This document shows positions 44,597 through 53,878 of a DNA stretch of 64,000 nucleotides, in pieces. The position numbers and the translations under genes are program-made. The notes beneath the pieces are model-generated. The model ran no database searches. It had not been told where the DNA came from and was given only the letters and a program-made list of their open reading frames with translations. Source of the stretch: CAYJBH01 sp964370825. Its GTDB lineage: Bacteria > Bacillota > Clostridia > Oscillospirales > Ruminococcaceae. The stretch is taken from assembly GCA_964370825.1 (NCBI GenBank), contig CAYJKY010000012.1, positions 1 to 64,000 on the forward strand. The letters are read 5' to 3'. The first letter of the stretch is position 1. Each line of letters begins with the position of its first letter.

Positions 44597-45469
44597 ATGA
44601 AAGTTAAAAAGATAACAGAAAAAATCATGAACGCTGTCTTCCTAATTTGTGGTATGACGGCGATTGCGTTTGTGGTTTTAATATCAGTCTATATGATTGT
44701 ATCGGGTCTTCCGGCAATAATTGAAATAGGTTTTTTTGAGTTCCTTTTCGGCATGGTATGGGAGCCGGCAAACAGCACCGATCCTCAGTTTGGAATCTGG
44801 CCGATCATGCTCTCCAGTATCTATGCAACCGGTGGTGCAACACTGCTCGGAATTCCTATTGGTGTTTTGACCGCTGTTTTTTTATCAAAATATGCCGGCA
44901 AGGTTGCGGCATCGCTTGTAAGACCAACAGTAGAACTGCTATCAGGAATACCAAGCGTTGTATATGGCCTTGTGGGAGCCATGTTTTTGGTTCCGGGTAT
45001 CGCCGATATTTTCAACCTACCTAAAGGGTCCGGTCTGCTTGCGGCCATAATTGTGTTAATGATTATGGTGCTTCCTTCAATTATATCGATAAGTGAAACG
45101 GCACTTAATGCGGTTCCTCCGGAATACGAGGAGGCAAGTCTTGCCCTCGGGGCAAGCCATACCGAGACTATTTTTAAGGTGAGCATCCCCGCCGCAAAAA
45201 ACGGAATTGCCGCAGGGATAGTTCTTGGCGTCGGACGAGCAATCGGCGAGGCAATGGCTGTCATGATGGTTGCAGGAAATGTTGCAAACATGCCAAAGTT
45301 GTTCGAAAGTGTGGCACTTCTCACCACCTCGATAGCAAAGGATATGGGGTATGCGTCGGGGTTACATCGACAGGCATTATTCTCCATAGCACTAGTGCTT
45401 TTTGTATTTATTTTGATAATAAATGCGGTGATGAATGTACTGATAAAAAGCGGAGGCAGAGATAAATGA
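44597..45469 (+). CDS. pstC: Phosphate ABC transporter permease PstC
   Basis: A 290-residue membrane subunit with about six segments and the conserved PstC features EFLFGMVWEPANSTDPQFGI, GIPSVVYGLVGAMFLVP and the EAA-type loop PPEYEEASLALGASHTETIF. It forms the phosphate channel with PstA. The pstA start overlaps its stop by four bases. Confidence 0.96.
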   Translation: MKVKKITEKIMNAVFLICGMTAIAFVVLISVYMIVSGLPAIIEIGFFEFLFGMVWEPANSTDPQFGIWPIMLSSIYATGGATLLGIPIGVLTAVFLSKYAGKVAASLVRPTVELLSGIPSVVYGLVGAMFLVPGIADIFNLPKGSGLLAAIIVLMIMVLPSIISISETALNAVPPEYEEASLALGASHTETIFKVSIPAAKNGIAAGIVLGVGRAIGEAMAVMMVAGNVANMPKLFESVALLTTSIAKDMGYASGLHRQALFSIALVLFVFILIINAVMNVLIKSGGRDK

Positions 45470-46311
45470 GAAGAAAAAGACTCTTTAAGGATAACATTCT
45501 GATTGGTCTTGTGTACTTCGCGGCTATAATCACGGTATGTTTTCTTGTCGGGATTATCGGGTATATTTTAATTCAGGGTGTCCCGAACATAACATGGGAA
45601 CTGCTCTCCACCGCACCGAGTCACCGTGAAAAAACCATCGGTATTTTGCCGAACATACTCAACACCATATATGTCATACTTCTGTCGCTCATCATCGTGC
45701 TCCCGCTCGGAATCGGAGCAGCCATCTACCTTACAGAATATGTAACAAACAAAAAAGTACTTATCTTAATCGAGGCTACGGTTGAGGTGTTAGCTGCAAT
45801 TCCGTCTATCATATACGGTCTTGTCGGTATGATGTTCTTCGGTCAGCTTCTCGGATTTCAGCTTAGCCTACTTACGGGATGTTTAACCCTTGTGATCATT
45901 ATTCTCCCCATTATCATACGAACAACGCAGGAGAGTTTAAAAACGGTTCCACAATCCTATCGTGAGGGTGCGTTAGGGCTCGGCTCAACCAAATGGTATA
46001 TGATAAGAACAATAATTCTGCCCTGTTGTCTTGATGGAATTATCACCGGATGTATTCTCGCTATAGGTCGAATTGTGGGAGAAAGTGCCGCTCTGCTGTT
46101 TACTGCAGGTCTTGCGGCGGGCGCTATAACAAACATTTTCACGGCATATTCAAGTAGTGGTGGTACCTTATCGGTTGCACTTTATATGTATGTTGCCGAG
46201 CGTGGAGAGTTTGGTGTAGGCTTTGCAATTGCAACAATATTACTCGCTTTAGTATTGATAATCAATATTTCAACAAAAATAGTACAACGAAAGCTGAAGC
46301 GAAACAGATAA
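45466..46311 (+). CDS. pstA: Phosphate ABC transporter permease PstA
   Basis: A 281-residue membrane subunit. The segments GILPNILNTIYVILLSLIIV, IPSIIYGLVGMMFFGQ and the loop PQSYREGALGLGSTKWYMI are typical of PstA. It is translationally coupled to pstC through a four-base overlap and followed by pstB after 21 bases. Confidence 0.96.
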   Translation: MRRKRLFKDNILIGLVYFAAIITVCFLVGIIGYILIQGVPNITWELLSTAPSHREKTIGILPNILNTIYVILLSLIIVLPLGIGAAIYLTEYVTNKKVLILIEATVEVLAAIPSIIYGLVGMMFFGQLLGFQLSLLTGCLTLVIIILPIIIRTTQESLKTVPQSYREGALGLGSTKWYMIRTIILPCCLDGIITGCILAIGRIVGESAALLFTAGLAAGAITNIFTAYSSSGGTLSVALYMYVAERGEFGVGFAIATILLALVLIINISTKIVQRKLKRNR

Positions 46312-46332
46312 AAGAAAGGATTAATCATAAAT

Positions 46333-47097
46333 ATGGTCACAGGACACACAATAATGAAGGCAACCGATTTTGACCTTTATTATGCCGATTTTCACGCATT
46401 AAAAAAGGTGAATATCGATGTTCCCGAAAAACAGATAACGGCATTAATCGGTCCGTCAGGTTGCGGAAAGTCCACCTTCATAAAGTCTTTAAACAGGATG
46501 AATGATCTCATTCTCACGGTACGAACCGAGGGAGATATAACCTTTGAGGACAAAAGTATCTTTGAAAAGGATCTTGATGTTACCATGTTGCGTAAACAGA
46601 TAGGCATGGTTTTTCAAAAACCTAATCCGTTTCCCATGAGCATTTATGATAATGTTGCTTATGGTCCGAGGCTACACGGACATCTTACCCATGCACAGAC
46701 CGATAGGCTGGTTGAGGAAAGCTTAAAGGCAGCAGCTCTTTGGGACGAAGTTAAAGATCGGCTGAAAAAAAGTGCGTTAAGTCTGTCTGGAGGACAGCAA
46801 CAGCGACTTTGTATAGCGCGTGCCCTTGCGGTAAAGCCAAAGGTTCTTTTGATGGACGAGCCTACCAGTGCTCTCGATCCTATCTCAACCTCAAAGATAG
46901 AAGAGCTTGCAATTAGCCTTAAAGAGGATTATACTATAATTATTGTTACCCACAACATGCAACAGGCTGTTCGTATTTCGGACAATACAGCATTCTTTCT
47001 TTTGGGTGAGATAGTGGAATATAACAACAGTGAACAGCTTTTCAGCGTACCCAAGGATAAACGAACAGAGGATTATATTACAGGGAGATTTGGTTAA
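46333..47097 (+). CDS. pstB: Phosphate ABC transporter ATP-binding protein PstB
   Basis: A 254-residue ATPase with Walker A IGPSGCGKST, PstB-type LNRMNDLI, Q-loop QKPNPFPMSIYDNVAYG, signature LSGGQQQRLCIARALA and Walker B VLLMDEPTSALDP. The start at ATG 46333 lies 12 bases after AAAGGA; ATG 46354 is an alternative that would shorten it by seven residues. The stop overlaps the phoU start by one base. Confidence 0.97.
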   Translation: MVTGHTIMKATDFDLYYADFHALKKVNIDVPEKQITALIGPSGCGKSTFIKSLNRMNDLILTVRTEGDITFEDKSIFEKDLDVTMLRKQIGMVFQKPNPFPMSIYDNVAYGPRLHGHLTHAQTDRLVEESLKAAALWDEVKDRLKKSALSLSGGQQQRLCIARALAVKPKVLLMDEPTSALDPISTSKIEELAISLKEDYTIIIVTHNMQQAVRISDNTAFFLLGEIVEYNNSEQLFSVPKDKRTEDYITGRFG

Positions 47098-47741
47098 TGA
47101 GAAAGAGATTTGATGATCAATTAGATTTTCTTAACAAGGAACTGATTGTAATGGGATCACTCTGCGAAACGGCGATTGCAAAATCATCAAAAGCGTTTAC
47201 CGAGTGTGATATAGCACTTGCAAAGCAGGTCTCGGACAATGGGAGCCTTATAGATCAAAAGGAAAGAGAAATTGAGAGCATCTGTTTAAAGATGCTGCTA
47301 CAACAACAACCCGTTGCGCACGACCTACGATTAATCTCTGCCGCCCTAAAGATGATTACCGACATGGAGCGAATAGGTGATCAATCCGAGGATATAGCCG
47401 AAATTGTATTGACCACAAAGCCTTTGATAAATGAAAAAGTTCACCATATTCGTGACATGGCAGCAGCAACCATAAGCATGGTAAGTAAAAGTATAGATGC
47501 CTTTGTTGCAAAGGATAAAGAGCTTGCCCTTGAGGTCATTAAGGAGGACGACATTGTCGACAATCTATTTATCGAGGTGAAAAAAGATTTGTTAATCTTA
47601 GAGGGAAGCAAGGAAGACTCGGAAGGTGTTTTGGATCTTTTGATGATTGCAAAGTATCTTGAAAGAATTGGCGACCATGCAACAAACATTGCGGGTTGGG
47701 TTGTTTTTTCCATAACCGGTGAGCATGAAATTAAGCAGTAA
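47097..47741 (+). CDS. phoU: Phosphate signalling protein PhoU
   Basis: A 214-residue all-helical protein of two related three-helix PhoU domains. The metal-binding type motifs are readable: ERIGDQSEDIAEI in domain 1 and LERIGDHATNIAGW in domain 2. It links PstSCAB activity to inhibition of the histidine kinase. Its place between pstB and the two-component genes fits this role. Confidence 0.95.
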   Translation: MRKRFDDQLDFLNKELIVMGSLCETAIAKSSKAFTECDIALAKQVSDNGSLIDQKEREIESICLKMLLQQQPVAHDLRLISAALKMITDMERIGDQSEDIAEIVLTTKPLINEKVHHIRDMAAATISMVSKSIDAFVAKDKELALEVIKEDDIVDNLFIEVKKDLLILEGSKEDSEGVLDLLMIAKYLERIGDHATNIAGWVVFSITGEHEIKQ

Positions 47742-47755
47742 TAAGAGGTAAAGAC

Positions 47756-48439
47756 ATGATATTCTGTGTAGAAGATGACGACGATATCCGCGAACTTATG
47801 TTGTATACACTGCAAAGCACAGGTTTTGAGGTCAAGGGGTTTTCGAATGCCGAGGATATGTTTACCCGTATTTATTCAGATATGCCAAAGCTAATTGTTT
47901 TAGACATTATGCTACCGGGGATGGACGGGATAGACATTCTAAAAAAAATACGTGAAGATAGCCGTACGAAGAGTATTCCGGTTATGCTTGCCACGGCTAA
48001 AGGCACCGAATTTGATAAGGTTTACGGTCTTGACATAGGTGCCGATGACTATCTTGTCAAACCGTTTGGAATGATGGAAATGGTGGCAAGAGTAAAAGCA
48101 TTGCTGAGGAGGTCATCTGTGCCCGACTGCGATACCGATAAGGGTGTACTGCATCTCGGCAATATAACCTTAGATCCAATTAAACGCACCGTGATGTCGG
48201 ACGGTGTTTCGGTGACATTGACCTATAAAGAATTTGAAATGCTTCGGATACTAATGCAGGAGCCGGAGAGAGTGTTTACACGGGACAACCTGCTAAACAC
48301 GGTATGGGGTTATGAGTTTGATGGTGAGACCAGAACGGTTGATGTTCACATGAGAAGCCTTCGACATAAGCTTGGAGAAGGTGGGTCGCAAATTCAAACA
48401 ATACGTGGGGTCGGCTACACCATATGTATGGTAGAATGA
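47756..48439 (+). CDS. phoB: Response regulator, OmpR/PhoB family (phosphate regulon)
   Basis: A 227-residue response regulator. The receiver domain has acidic residues EDDDD at 6-10, phospho-acceptor Asp50 (LIVLDIMLPG) and conserved Lys in DDYLVKPFG. The winged-helix output domain contains LTYKEFEMLRILMQ and VDVHMRSLRHKLGEGG. Its location in the pst cluster and the Pho-box-like repeats upstream of pstS make it the phosphate regulator (PhoB in Gram-negative, PhoP in Bacillus naming). It begins 14 bases after phoU. Confidence 0.9.
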   Translation: MIFCVEDDDDIRELMLYTLQSTGFEVKGFSNAEDMFTRIYSDMPKLIVLDIMLPGMDGIDILKKIREDSRTKSIPVMLATAKGTEFDKVYGLDIGADDYLVKPFGMMEMVARVKALLRRSSVPDCDTDKGVLHLGNITLDPIKRTVMSDGVSVTLTYKEFEMLRILMQEPERVFTRDNLLNTVWGYEFDGETRTVDVHMRSLRHKLGEGGSQIQTIRGVGYTICMVE

Positions 48440-48480
48440 CTAGAAAATGATTATAACAATAACGTGAGGACTGACATTTA

Positions 48481-50133
48481 ATGAGAATAAAGATATTCAG
48501 AAATATATTTATTACCTGCACTCTTACAGCATTGCTTGTGAGCGTGCTTATCGGATATGTTATGTATGACGGTTTTTTCAGTAACATGCAACAAAATGTA
48601 AGGCAGACATCAGACGATTACATGAGAATACTTGATGATGCTGAGCAGGAAAATCAAGAGATCCTGGACAACATACCATCAACAATATTTCGAATTACTC
48701 TCATATCGCCACAGGGTGAAATACTGTTTGACAACAAATCGGATACCACCGAAAACCATTCCGATCGGCCGGAGATTATCGATGCGTTATCAGAAGACAT
48801 CGGTGAATCAAGTAGATTTTCAGACACCCTGCAGCAACAGACATATTACTATGCTCAAAAACTTGAAAGCGGTAACATTTTAAGGGTTTCGGACTTTACC
48901 GATACGGTTGTAAGAACATTTACGGATAGCAGTTTTTTAATACTCATATGCTTTATACTCGCAATAATTTTTAGCTTTTTGGCGGCAAGATTAGCTACAA
49001 GCAGGCTGGTTGCACCCATTAACTCCATAAATGTCGAAACGCCGACAGAAAACAATACATACATCGAACTTACACCTCTGCTTTTAAAGATCGATAATCA
49101 AAATAATATGTTAAAGGCTCAAACTGCAGATATGCAAAAGATGCGTGACGAGCTCGGCGAAATAATGGAGCATATGGAGGAGGGATTGATCGTACTAAAC
49201 TCGCACGGCTCTATAATAAGCATTAATCAAGCTGCACTCGCCATATTTAACAAATCTGTTCAAAGCTGTGTAGGAAAATACATCTTAGAAATACACCGTG
49301 GTGAGAGCTTTGAGCGAATATATGATATACTCCAAAGCGGTGAAAGTGGTAGGATAGAAATAGAGGAAAACGATCGAATATACCAGGTCTCGATATCCGA
49401 TATAAAATCCGGGGGAAACATTCTGATGTTTGTGGATAACACTCAGGAGCGATTTGCCGAGCGGATGAGGAGAGAATTTTCGGCAAATGTTTCGCACGAA
49501 CTTAAAACCCCACTACAAACCATTTCGGGATATGCCGAATTGCTCAAAAACGATATGGTTCAGGAGGAAGATAAACCACGATTTATTGATAAAATACATG
49601 CTGAGAGTGTTCGCATGGGTATGCTAATACAGGATATTATCAAGCTTTCTCGGTTGGATGAAGACGCAAAGGGAATGTCCAAAGAGGACGTAGACATTAA
49701 CAAGCTTACGGAAAAGGTTGTTGCCCAACTTAATGATAAGGCTGAAAAAAAACACATTACAATAAGCATTGCCGAAAACATGCCACTCTTCATAAAAGGA
49801 ATACCGACCATACTCGAAGAATGCATTTTCAATCTCATCGATAACGCCATCGAGTACAATAAGGAAGGTGGCGGTGTGGATATCTCAACCGAGGAAAACA
49901 AAAATTATGTTACACTGAGCATATCCGATACAGGAATAGGTATTCCAACAGAGGAGCAGGGTAGGGTATTTGAACGCTTTTATAGAGTTGAAAAAAGCCG
50001 CTGCAGAAGTGGAGGCGGCACAGGGCTTGGATTGAGTATTGTAAAACATGCAATAATGGTTCATGGTGGCGATGTTGAGCTTTCAAGTAGGGAAGATGAA
50101 GGAACTACCGTTACGATACGTCTTCCGAAATAA
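48481..50133 (+). CDS. phoR: Sensor histidine kinase PhoR
   Basis: A 550-residue membrane kinase with two membrane segments (about 8-28 and 150-172) enclosing an extracytoplasmic domain, a PAS-like domain (about 225-310), and a HisKA domain with phospho-acceptor His339 (NVSHELKTPLQTISGYAELL). The ATPase domain has N-box NLIDNAIEYN, G1 SDTGIGIP and G2 GGGTGLGLSIVKHA. It should phosphorylate the adjacent response regulator under phosphate limitation, restrained by PhoU/Pst. Confidence 0.93.
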   Translation: MRIKIFRNIFITCTLTALLVSVLIGYVMYDGFFSNMQQNVRQTSDDYMRILDDAEQENQEILDNIPSTIFRITLISPQGEILFDNKSDTTENHSDRPEIIDALSEDIGESSRFSDTLQQQTYYYAQKLESGNILRVSDFTDTVVRTFTDSSFLILICFILAIIFSFLAARLATSRLVAPINSINVETPTENNTYIELTPLLLKIDNQNNMLKAQTADMQKMRDELGEIMEHMEEGLIVLNSHGSIISINQAALAIFNKSVQSCVGKYILEIHRGESFERIYDILQSGESGRIEIEENDRIYQVSISDIKSGGNILMFVDNTQERFAERMRREFSANVSHELKTPLQTISGYAELLKNDMVQEEDKPRFIDKIHAESVRMGMLIQDIIKLSRLDEDAKGMSKEDVDINKLTEKVVAQLNDKAEKKHITISIAENMPLFIKGIPTILEECIFNLIDNAIEYNKEGGGVDISTEENKNYVTLSISDTGIGIPTEEQGRVFERFYRVEKSRCRSGGGTGLGLSIVKHAIMVHGGDVELSSREDEGTTVTIRLPK

Positions 50134-50160
50134 CAAACAATAGCTATTTTGATGTTAACA

Positions 50161-50189
50161 TTGACACCGGTGTATATATACATTATAAT
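50161..50189 (+). promoter_or_regulatory. Promoter of the short thioredoxin-like lipoprotein gene
   Basis: Perfect -35 TTGACA (50161-50166), 17-base spacer and perfect -10 TATAAT (50184-50189). The spacer contains the 12-bp perfect palindrome TGTATATATACA (50171-50182), a possible operator. Confidence 0.88.
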
Positions 50190-50229
50190 TTGCTTGTTAT
50201 ATAATGCAGTAGAAAAGGGATTATAATCC

Positions 50230-50712
50230 ATGATTAAATCATTATTGCTGACTTGCTTTGTTGCCACATCGATGTTTATTATGGTCGGCTGTGCCGATGT
50301 GAGCGAAACAACCGCTTCCGAACCTTTGTTTAATGCGGGAAGCGACCAATTTGTATTGATGGATAGTGAAACGGAGGATGTTGTTATAACTGAGGAGGTG
50401 GTTGAAGACAACCCACCGCTCTACTACTTTTATTATGCACTTTGTTTTCACTGCATCTCGGAAAACGAGCAGGAATTTATTGGGCTATACAACGAACTTC
50501 ACGGAGAACTCAAAGAGGAGTTCCCCATGAAGTTGGTGATGATAAACGCCTTCGACTCACACGGAAGTGGTGTTTATGATGCGACGTTGTCGGAGTATGG
50601 CATAGAGCATACCGATGTCTTGCCTGCAGTTATAGTGGACGGTGTAATACTCACCGGGACAGACATACAGGATAAGCTGTCCGGGCAATGTGTAAGTGCA
50701 CACGAATCATAG
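50230..50712 (+). CDS. Short thioredoxin-like lipoprotein
   Basis: A 160-residue lipoprotein with lipobox-like IMVGC (Cys21), an acidic linker and one thioredoxin-like domain with Cys72-FH-Cys75 after PPLYYFYYAL. It is a paralogue of the first domain of the 300-residue lipoprotein at 6213-7115; the second domain of that protein is absent here. The open frame ends cleanly seven bases before the stop of the convergent flavoprotein gene. Extracytoplasmic redox activity is inferred from the CxxC. It has its own strong promoter, so it is not part of the pho operon. Confidence 0.72.
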   Translation: MIKSLLLTCFVATSMFIMVGCADVSETTASEPLFNAGSDQFVLMDSETEDVVITEEVVEDNPPLYYFYYALCFHCISENEQEFIGLYNELHGELKEEFPMKLVMINAFDSHGSGVYDATLSEYGIEHTDVLPAVIVDGVILTGTDIQDKLSGQCVSAHES

Positions 50713-50719
50713 GCCGACT

Positions 50720-51394
50720 TTAAACTGCATTCCTGTTTATGATGGCCCCTACCGGGCAGTTTATAAGACAGTCCCCGCATTCGTCACAACGATTTTTATC
50801 TATGCTATAACCTGCTTCTTCCTCACTGATTGCGAGGAAGGAGCATTTGTTTTTACATACTCCGCAGGAGATACAGCTGTCGGAATCTATCATAAGCCCT
50901 TTGTAATCCATCTCAGCACCGCCATATGCAAAATATATGCGTTGCAACTTGTTTTCACGACTTAACCTTTCAAAATCGAAATCGTAAATCTCACCCCTTG
51001 CAGATGTTATGCAAAAGGTGACCATGCTGTTATATTTTTCGATATCCTTTATACACAGTTCAAATGCCGGGTTGTTTTTTTCCTTTACATCATCGATGTT
51101 TACCTCCTTAACGTCTCCGGTCATTCGCATGGTATAGCCGGGCTTAAAGATTGGAAAACCTTTATCGTCATGCTCTATAACATTTTCGGCATACATACCA
51201 CAAACCGATAGCTTTCCAGTTTTCTTCATCTGGGCATAAAACGCCTTTGTATTCATGGTTTGAAAATAGATGCCCGCTTCATCATAGGCTCTAAGGTGCG
51301 CAATCCTCGTCTCAGGTTCGCCATTCTCGTTCACCGTGGCAAAGGTCAGACAGCCTATTTTATCAAATGCGTTGTAAATTTCCTTTATTGTCAT
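50720..51394 (-). CDS. FMN-binding split-barrel protein fused to a two-cluster ferredoxin domain
   Basis: A 224-residue fusion. The N-terminal part (about 1-150) is a pyridoxamine 5'-phosphate oxidase-like flavin-binding domain (ATVNENGEPETRIAHLRAYD; FKPGYTMRMTGDV). The C-terminal part (about 170-220) has two [4Fe-4S] motifs, CISCGVCKNKC and CDECGDCLINCP. It may pass electrons from ferredoxin-type clusters to a flavin-bound substrate. It is the last gene of the amino-acid ABC operon, eight bases after the ATPase gene. Confidence 0.85.
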   Translation of the reverse strand: MTIKEIYNAFDKIGCLTFATVNENGEPETRIAHLRAYDEAGIYFQTMNTKAFYAQMKKTGKLSVCGMYAENVIEHDDKGFPIFKPGYTMRMTGDVKEVNIDDVKEKNNPAFELCIKDIEKYNSMVTFCITSARGEIYDFDFERLSRENKLQRIYFAYGGAEMDYKGLMIDSDSCISCGVCKNKCSFLAISEEEAGYSIDKNRCDECGDCLINCPVGAIINRNAV

Positions 51395-51402
51395 AATAAC
51401 TC

Positions 51403-52113
51403 CTAATGTATTTTTAAAAATTCGGATAAATCCATTGTCTTTGTCTCGGTTAAATCCTCAACAGCACAGTGTTCAAAAATCTCACCATTTTTTAAAAAGA
51501 TTACATAGTCGGCAAATTCCTTTAAAAAAGATATCTCGTGGGTGACAAAGATAAAGCTACGACCGTCCTTTTTTAGCTGTTTTACCGCCTTTAAAACCTC
51601 CTGTGTCAATATGGGGTCAAGTGCCGCTGTCGGCTCGTCTAAAAATAGCAACTTAGGATCGGTGGCGAGTGCCCGCGCTATAGACCCTCTTTGTGCCTGT
51701 CCTCCGGAAACTTCATGGGGTTTTTTGTCTGCCTCCTTTTCGATGAAAAGTTGTTTTAGTATTTCATCAGCTTTCCTATCTGCGTCCTGCTTGTTGTACT
51801 TTTTAATCTTTTGAAGTATCAATGTTATATTCTTTTTTAATGTTAGGTGTGGAAAGAGATTGTGTTTTTGGAACACTACCCCAATGTTATCAAGAAATTC
51901 TGAGTTATTTAATATAGGTGAAATTCCGTTGATGCTAATTTCACCACTATCCGGTCTCTCTATTCCGGCAAGTTGGCGTAATAGGGTGGATTTGCCGCAT
52001 CCCGATTCACCAATTATCCCCACCGAGCCATAGCCGGATATCTCAATATTAATATCTTTAAGCACGGCCTGGCTTCCGTATGACTTGTTTAGTGCCGATA
52101 TATTTATTTCCAC
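51403..52113 (-). CDS. Polar amino acid ABC transporter ATP-binding protein
   Basis: A 236-residue ATPase with Walker A IGESGCGKST, Q-loop VVFQKHNLFPHLT, signature VSGGQAQRGSIARALA and Walker B LLFLDEPTAALDP. The GTG start at 52113 overlaps the stop of the permease gene by one base (TAGTG). It energises the amino-acid importer made with the upstream permease and binding protein. Confidence 0.92.
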   Translation of the reverse strand: MEINISALNKSYGSQAVLKDINIEISGYGSVGIIGESGCGKSTLLRQLAGIERPDSGEISINGISPILNNSEFLDNIGVVFQKHNLFPHLTLKKNITLILQKIKKYNKQDADRKADEILKQLFIEKEADKKPHEVSGGQAQRGSIARALATDPKLLFLDEPTAALDPILTQEVLKAVKQLKKDGRSFIFVTHEISFLKEFADYVIFLKNGEIFEHCAVEDLTETKTMDLSEFLKIH

Positions 52114-52844
52114 TATGCCACCTTTCTACCAACATATTTTGCGAGCAATGAGAGCGGTATTGTAACCACTAAATACATTAACCACATTATATAATATCCC
52201 TCTATAAAGGCATAATTTCTGCTGGATATCACCGTTGTAATGTAGGTTATCTCGGTGATTGAAATAATATTTAGCAGAGAAGAACTTTTTATTACACTGG
52301 AAAGATTATTGATCAAGGACGGTATAAATGGTTTTACCATCTGCGGTATAATAACATAGATGTAACGTTGATACCATTTAAATTTATATAAATCCATTAC
52401 GGTATATTGATCCCTGTCAACTACAGCCGCTGTAGTCTCGTAAGCATTGGCAATATATGGCCCGTTATATAATATTAAAGCAAAAATGCCAAGCACAAGC
52501 TTATCACTGTATCCGATGACGGCTCCCAATACATACACTACAAGGAAAATCATAACAAGTAGCGGAGTTCCCATAATAATTTCATTAAATACATTTGATA
52601 TAGCTCTTAGTAGAACAATTTTTGAGCGCATCATCATAAAAAGTACAAAGCCTAATATTAACGCGCCGATAAGTGTGGTAAGACTGACAAATAATGTCCC
52701 AATAAATGCATCGAACAAGAGGTTGTCATCTGCCAAAATCAGATCATATCTTGGATTGTCTGAGGAATTTCTCAGCGCAAAAAATATAACCGCCGCAAAA
52801 AGGAGGATAACCCCAAAATACTGAATGAAATCTTTTTTACTCAT
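52113..52844 (-). CDS. Polar amino acid ABC transporter permease
   Basis: A 243-residue His/Glu/Gln/Arg/Cys-type permease (HisM/TcyB-like) with about five membrane segments (YFGVILLFAAVIFFAL at the start) and the coupling loop between DLYKFKWYQRYIYVIIPQMV and NNLSSVIKSSSL. The start is ATG 52844, with GGAG six bases upstream; a GTG at 52856 has its RBS too close. It lies 46 bases after the binding-protein gene. Confidence 0.9.
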   Translation of the reverse strand: MSKKDFIQYFGVILLFAAVIFFALRNSSDNPRYDLILADDNLLFDAFIGTLFVSLTTLIGALILGFVLFMMMRSKIVLLRAISNVFNEIIMGTPLLVMIFLVVYVLGAVIGYSDKLVLGIFALILYNGPYIANAYETTAAVVDRDQYTVMDLYKFKWYQRYIYVIIPQMVKPFIPSLINNLSSVIKSSSLLNIISITEITYITTVISSRNYAFIEGYYIMWLMYLVVTIPLSLLAKYVGRKVA

Positions 52845-52889
52845 AACCTGCTCCACGCCCTTTTCATCAATAACACCACATGCTGAAAA

Positions 52890-53732
52890 TTATCTTCCCG
52901 GTTCGTTGATGATATAGTCAAGTCCAAGTTCATCATTCTCTAAAAATTCAGCAACTATAGGGTCGAACGTTTCCCTCAATTGGTCGTAAAGCCCACCATC
53001 TTCATACATTGTTGCTATAAAATCATTTGACTTTTGTAGCAGCTCGCTGTCCCCCTTTTTGACAACAAAGCAGGAACGCGATACATCGCCTATTCCACTG
53101 TAAACGATGGTAGTGTCCTTGTTTGCAGCATGATAGCTGTGTATTTCGCTGGAGGCGACAAGTGCGGTAGATTGACCGTTCGCAACCTCTAAAAGACCGT
53201 TTCCGATTTCGGTAACTTCGGTGACATCAGCTCCGAAACTTTGAGGAATAAGGACCCCAAAAGTTCCTGCTAAGCCTATAAACGCAGAACCATCCAAATG
53301 AAAAAATTCTTCAGGTGGCATTTCGTCGGTGATATTATTAGCCACGGCGAACTCTTTATTAACGAGTGCAAGAGATTGTGAATATCGGTATGGATCAGAA
53401 AAATCAGCCTTTTCAAGCCTTTCATCAGTAACCGACATATCGGCAATAAGTATATCAACATCGCCTGTCTCTAACGCTCCGAGTAGCAGAGAAAAATCGG
53501 TATTAACTATCTCTACCTCTTTACCAAGGTATTCTGCAAAGGCGGTCGAAATTGCGGGTTCAAGTCCGGCTGCTTCGCCATTTTCATCCACATAGGAATA
53601 GGGTGGAAATTTTAAATCCATTCCGACCCTTAATACATCGTCACCTGCCTGTGTCGATGCATCATTCATACAGCCGGTTAGCGTAAATATTGCAATTGAC
53701 AGCACGGCAATGATTGTAATAACTTTTTTCAT
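52890..53732 (-). CDS. Amino acid ABC transporter solute-binding lipoprotein
   Basis: A 280-residue family-3 solute-binding lipoprotein; lipobox LTGC (Cys21). The fold starts LRVGMDLKFPPYSYVDENGE, with the later DILIADMSVTDERLEKADFS typical of polar amino-acid binders. ATG 53732 is chosen because GGAAAGGAAG precedes it; the reading from 53756 would add eight residues upstream of the signal peptide. It is the first gene of a four-gene operon divergent from an HxlR regulator. The ligand cannot be told. Confidence 0.92.
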   Translation of the reverse strand: MKKVITIIAVLSIAIFTLTGCMNDASTQAGDDVLRVGMDLKFPPYSYVDENGEAAGLEPAISTAFAEYLGKEVEIVNTDFSLLLGALETGDVDILIADMSVTDERLEKADFSDPYRYSQSLALVNKEFAVANNITDEMPPEEFFHLDGSAFIGLAGTFGVLIPQSFGADVTEVTEIGNGLLEVANGQSTALVASSEIHSYHAANKDTTIVYSGIGDVSRSCFVVKKGDSELLQKSNDFIATMYEDGGLYDQLRETFDPIVAEFLENDELGLDYIINEPGR

Positions 53733-53783
53733 TTTTCTTCCTTTCCTTGAAAACATATCTTGACATTCATGTGTCTATATGTT

Positions 53784-53812
53784 ATTTTAATGCCATAAGT
53801 TACCTTTGTAAA
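53784..53812 (-). promoter_or_regulatory. Promoter of the amino-acid ABC operon
   Basis: Minus strand: -35 TTTACA (53807-53812), 17-base spacer, -10 TAAAAT (53784-53789). Its -35 box overlaps the inverted repeat at 53809-53824. Confidence 0.75.
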
Positions 53813-53833
53813 GTAAGCACTTTATTGTACTAT
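53805..53833 (+). promoter_or_regulatory. Promoter of the HxlR-family gene
   Basis: -35 TTTGTA (53805-53810), 17-base spacer, -10 TACTAT (53828-53833). The spacer contains the inverted repeat at 53809-53824. Confidence 0.6.
53809..53824. promoter_or_regulatory. Putative HxlR operator
   Basis: Perfect 6-4-6 inverted repeat TAAAGT-AAGC-ACTTTA. It overlaps the -35 boxes of both divergent promoters, so one bound dimer could control both genes. Confidence 0.7.
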
Positions 53834-53878
53834 AGGTACCCAAAGGAAACTATTGGATAGAAAGGAATGTATAAAACT

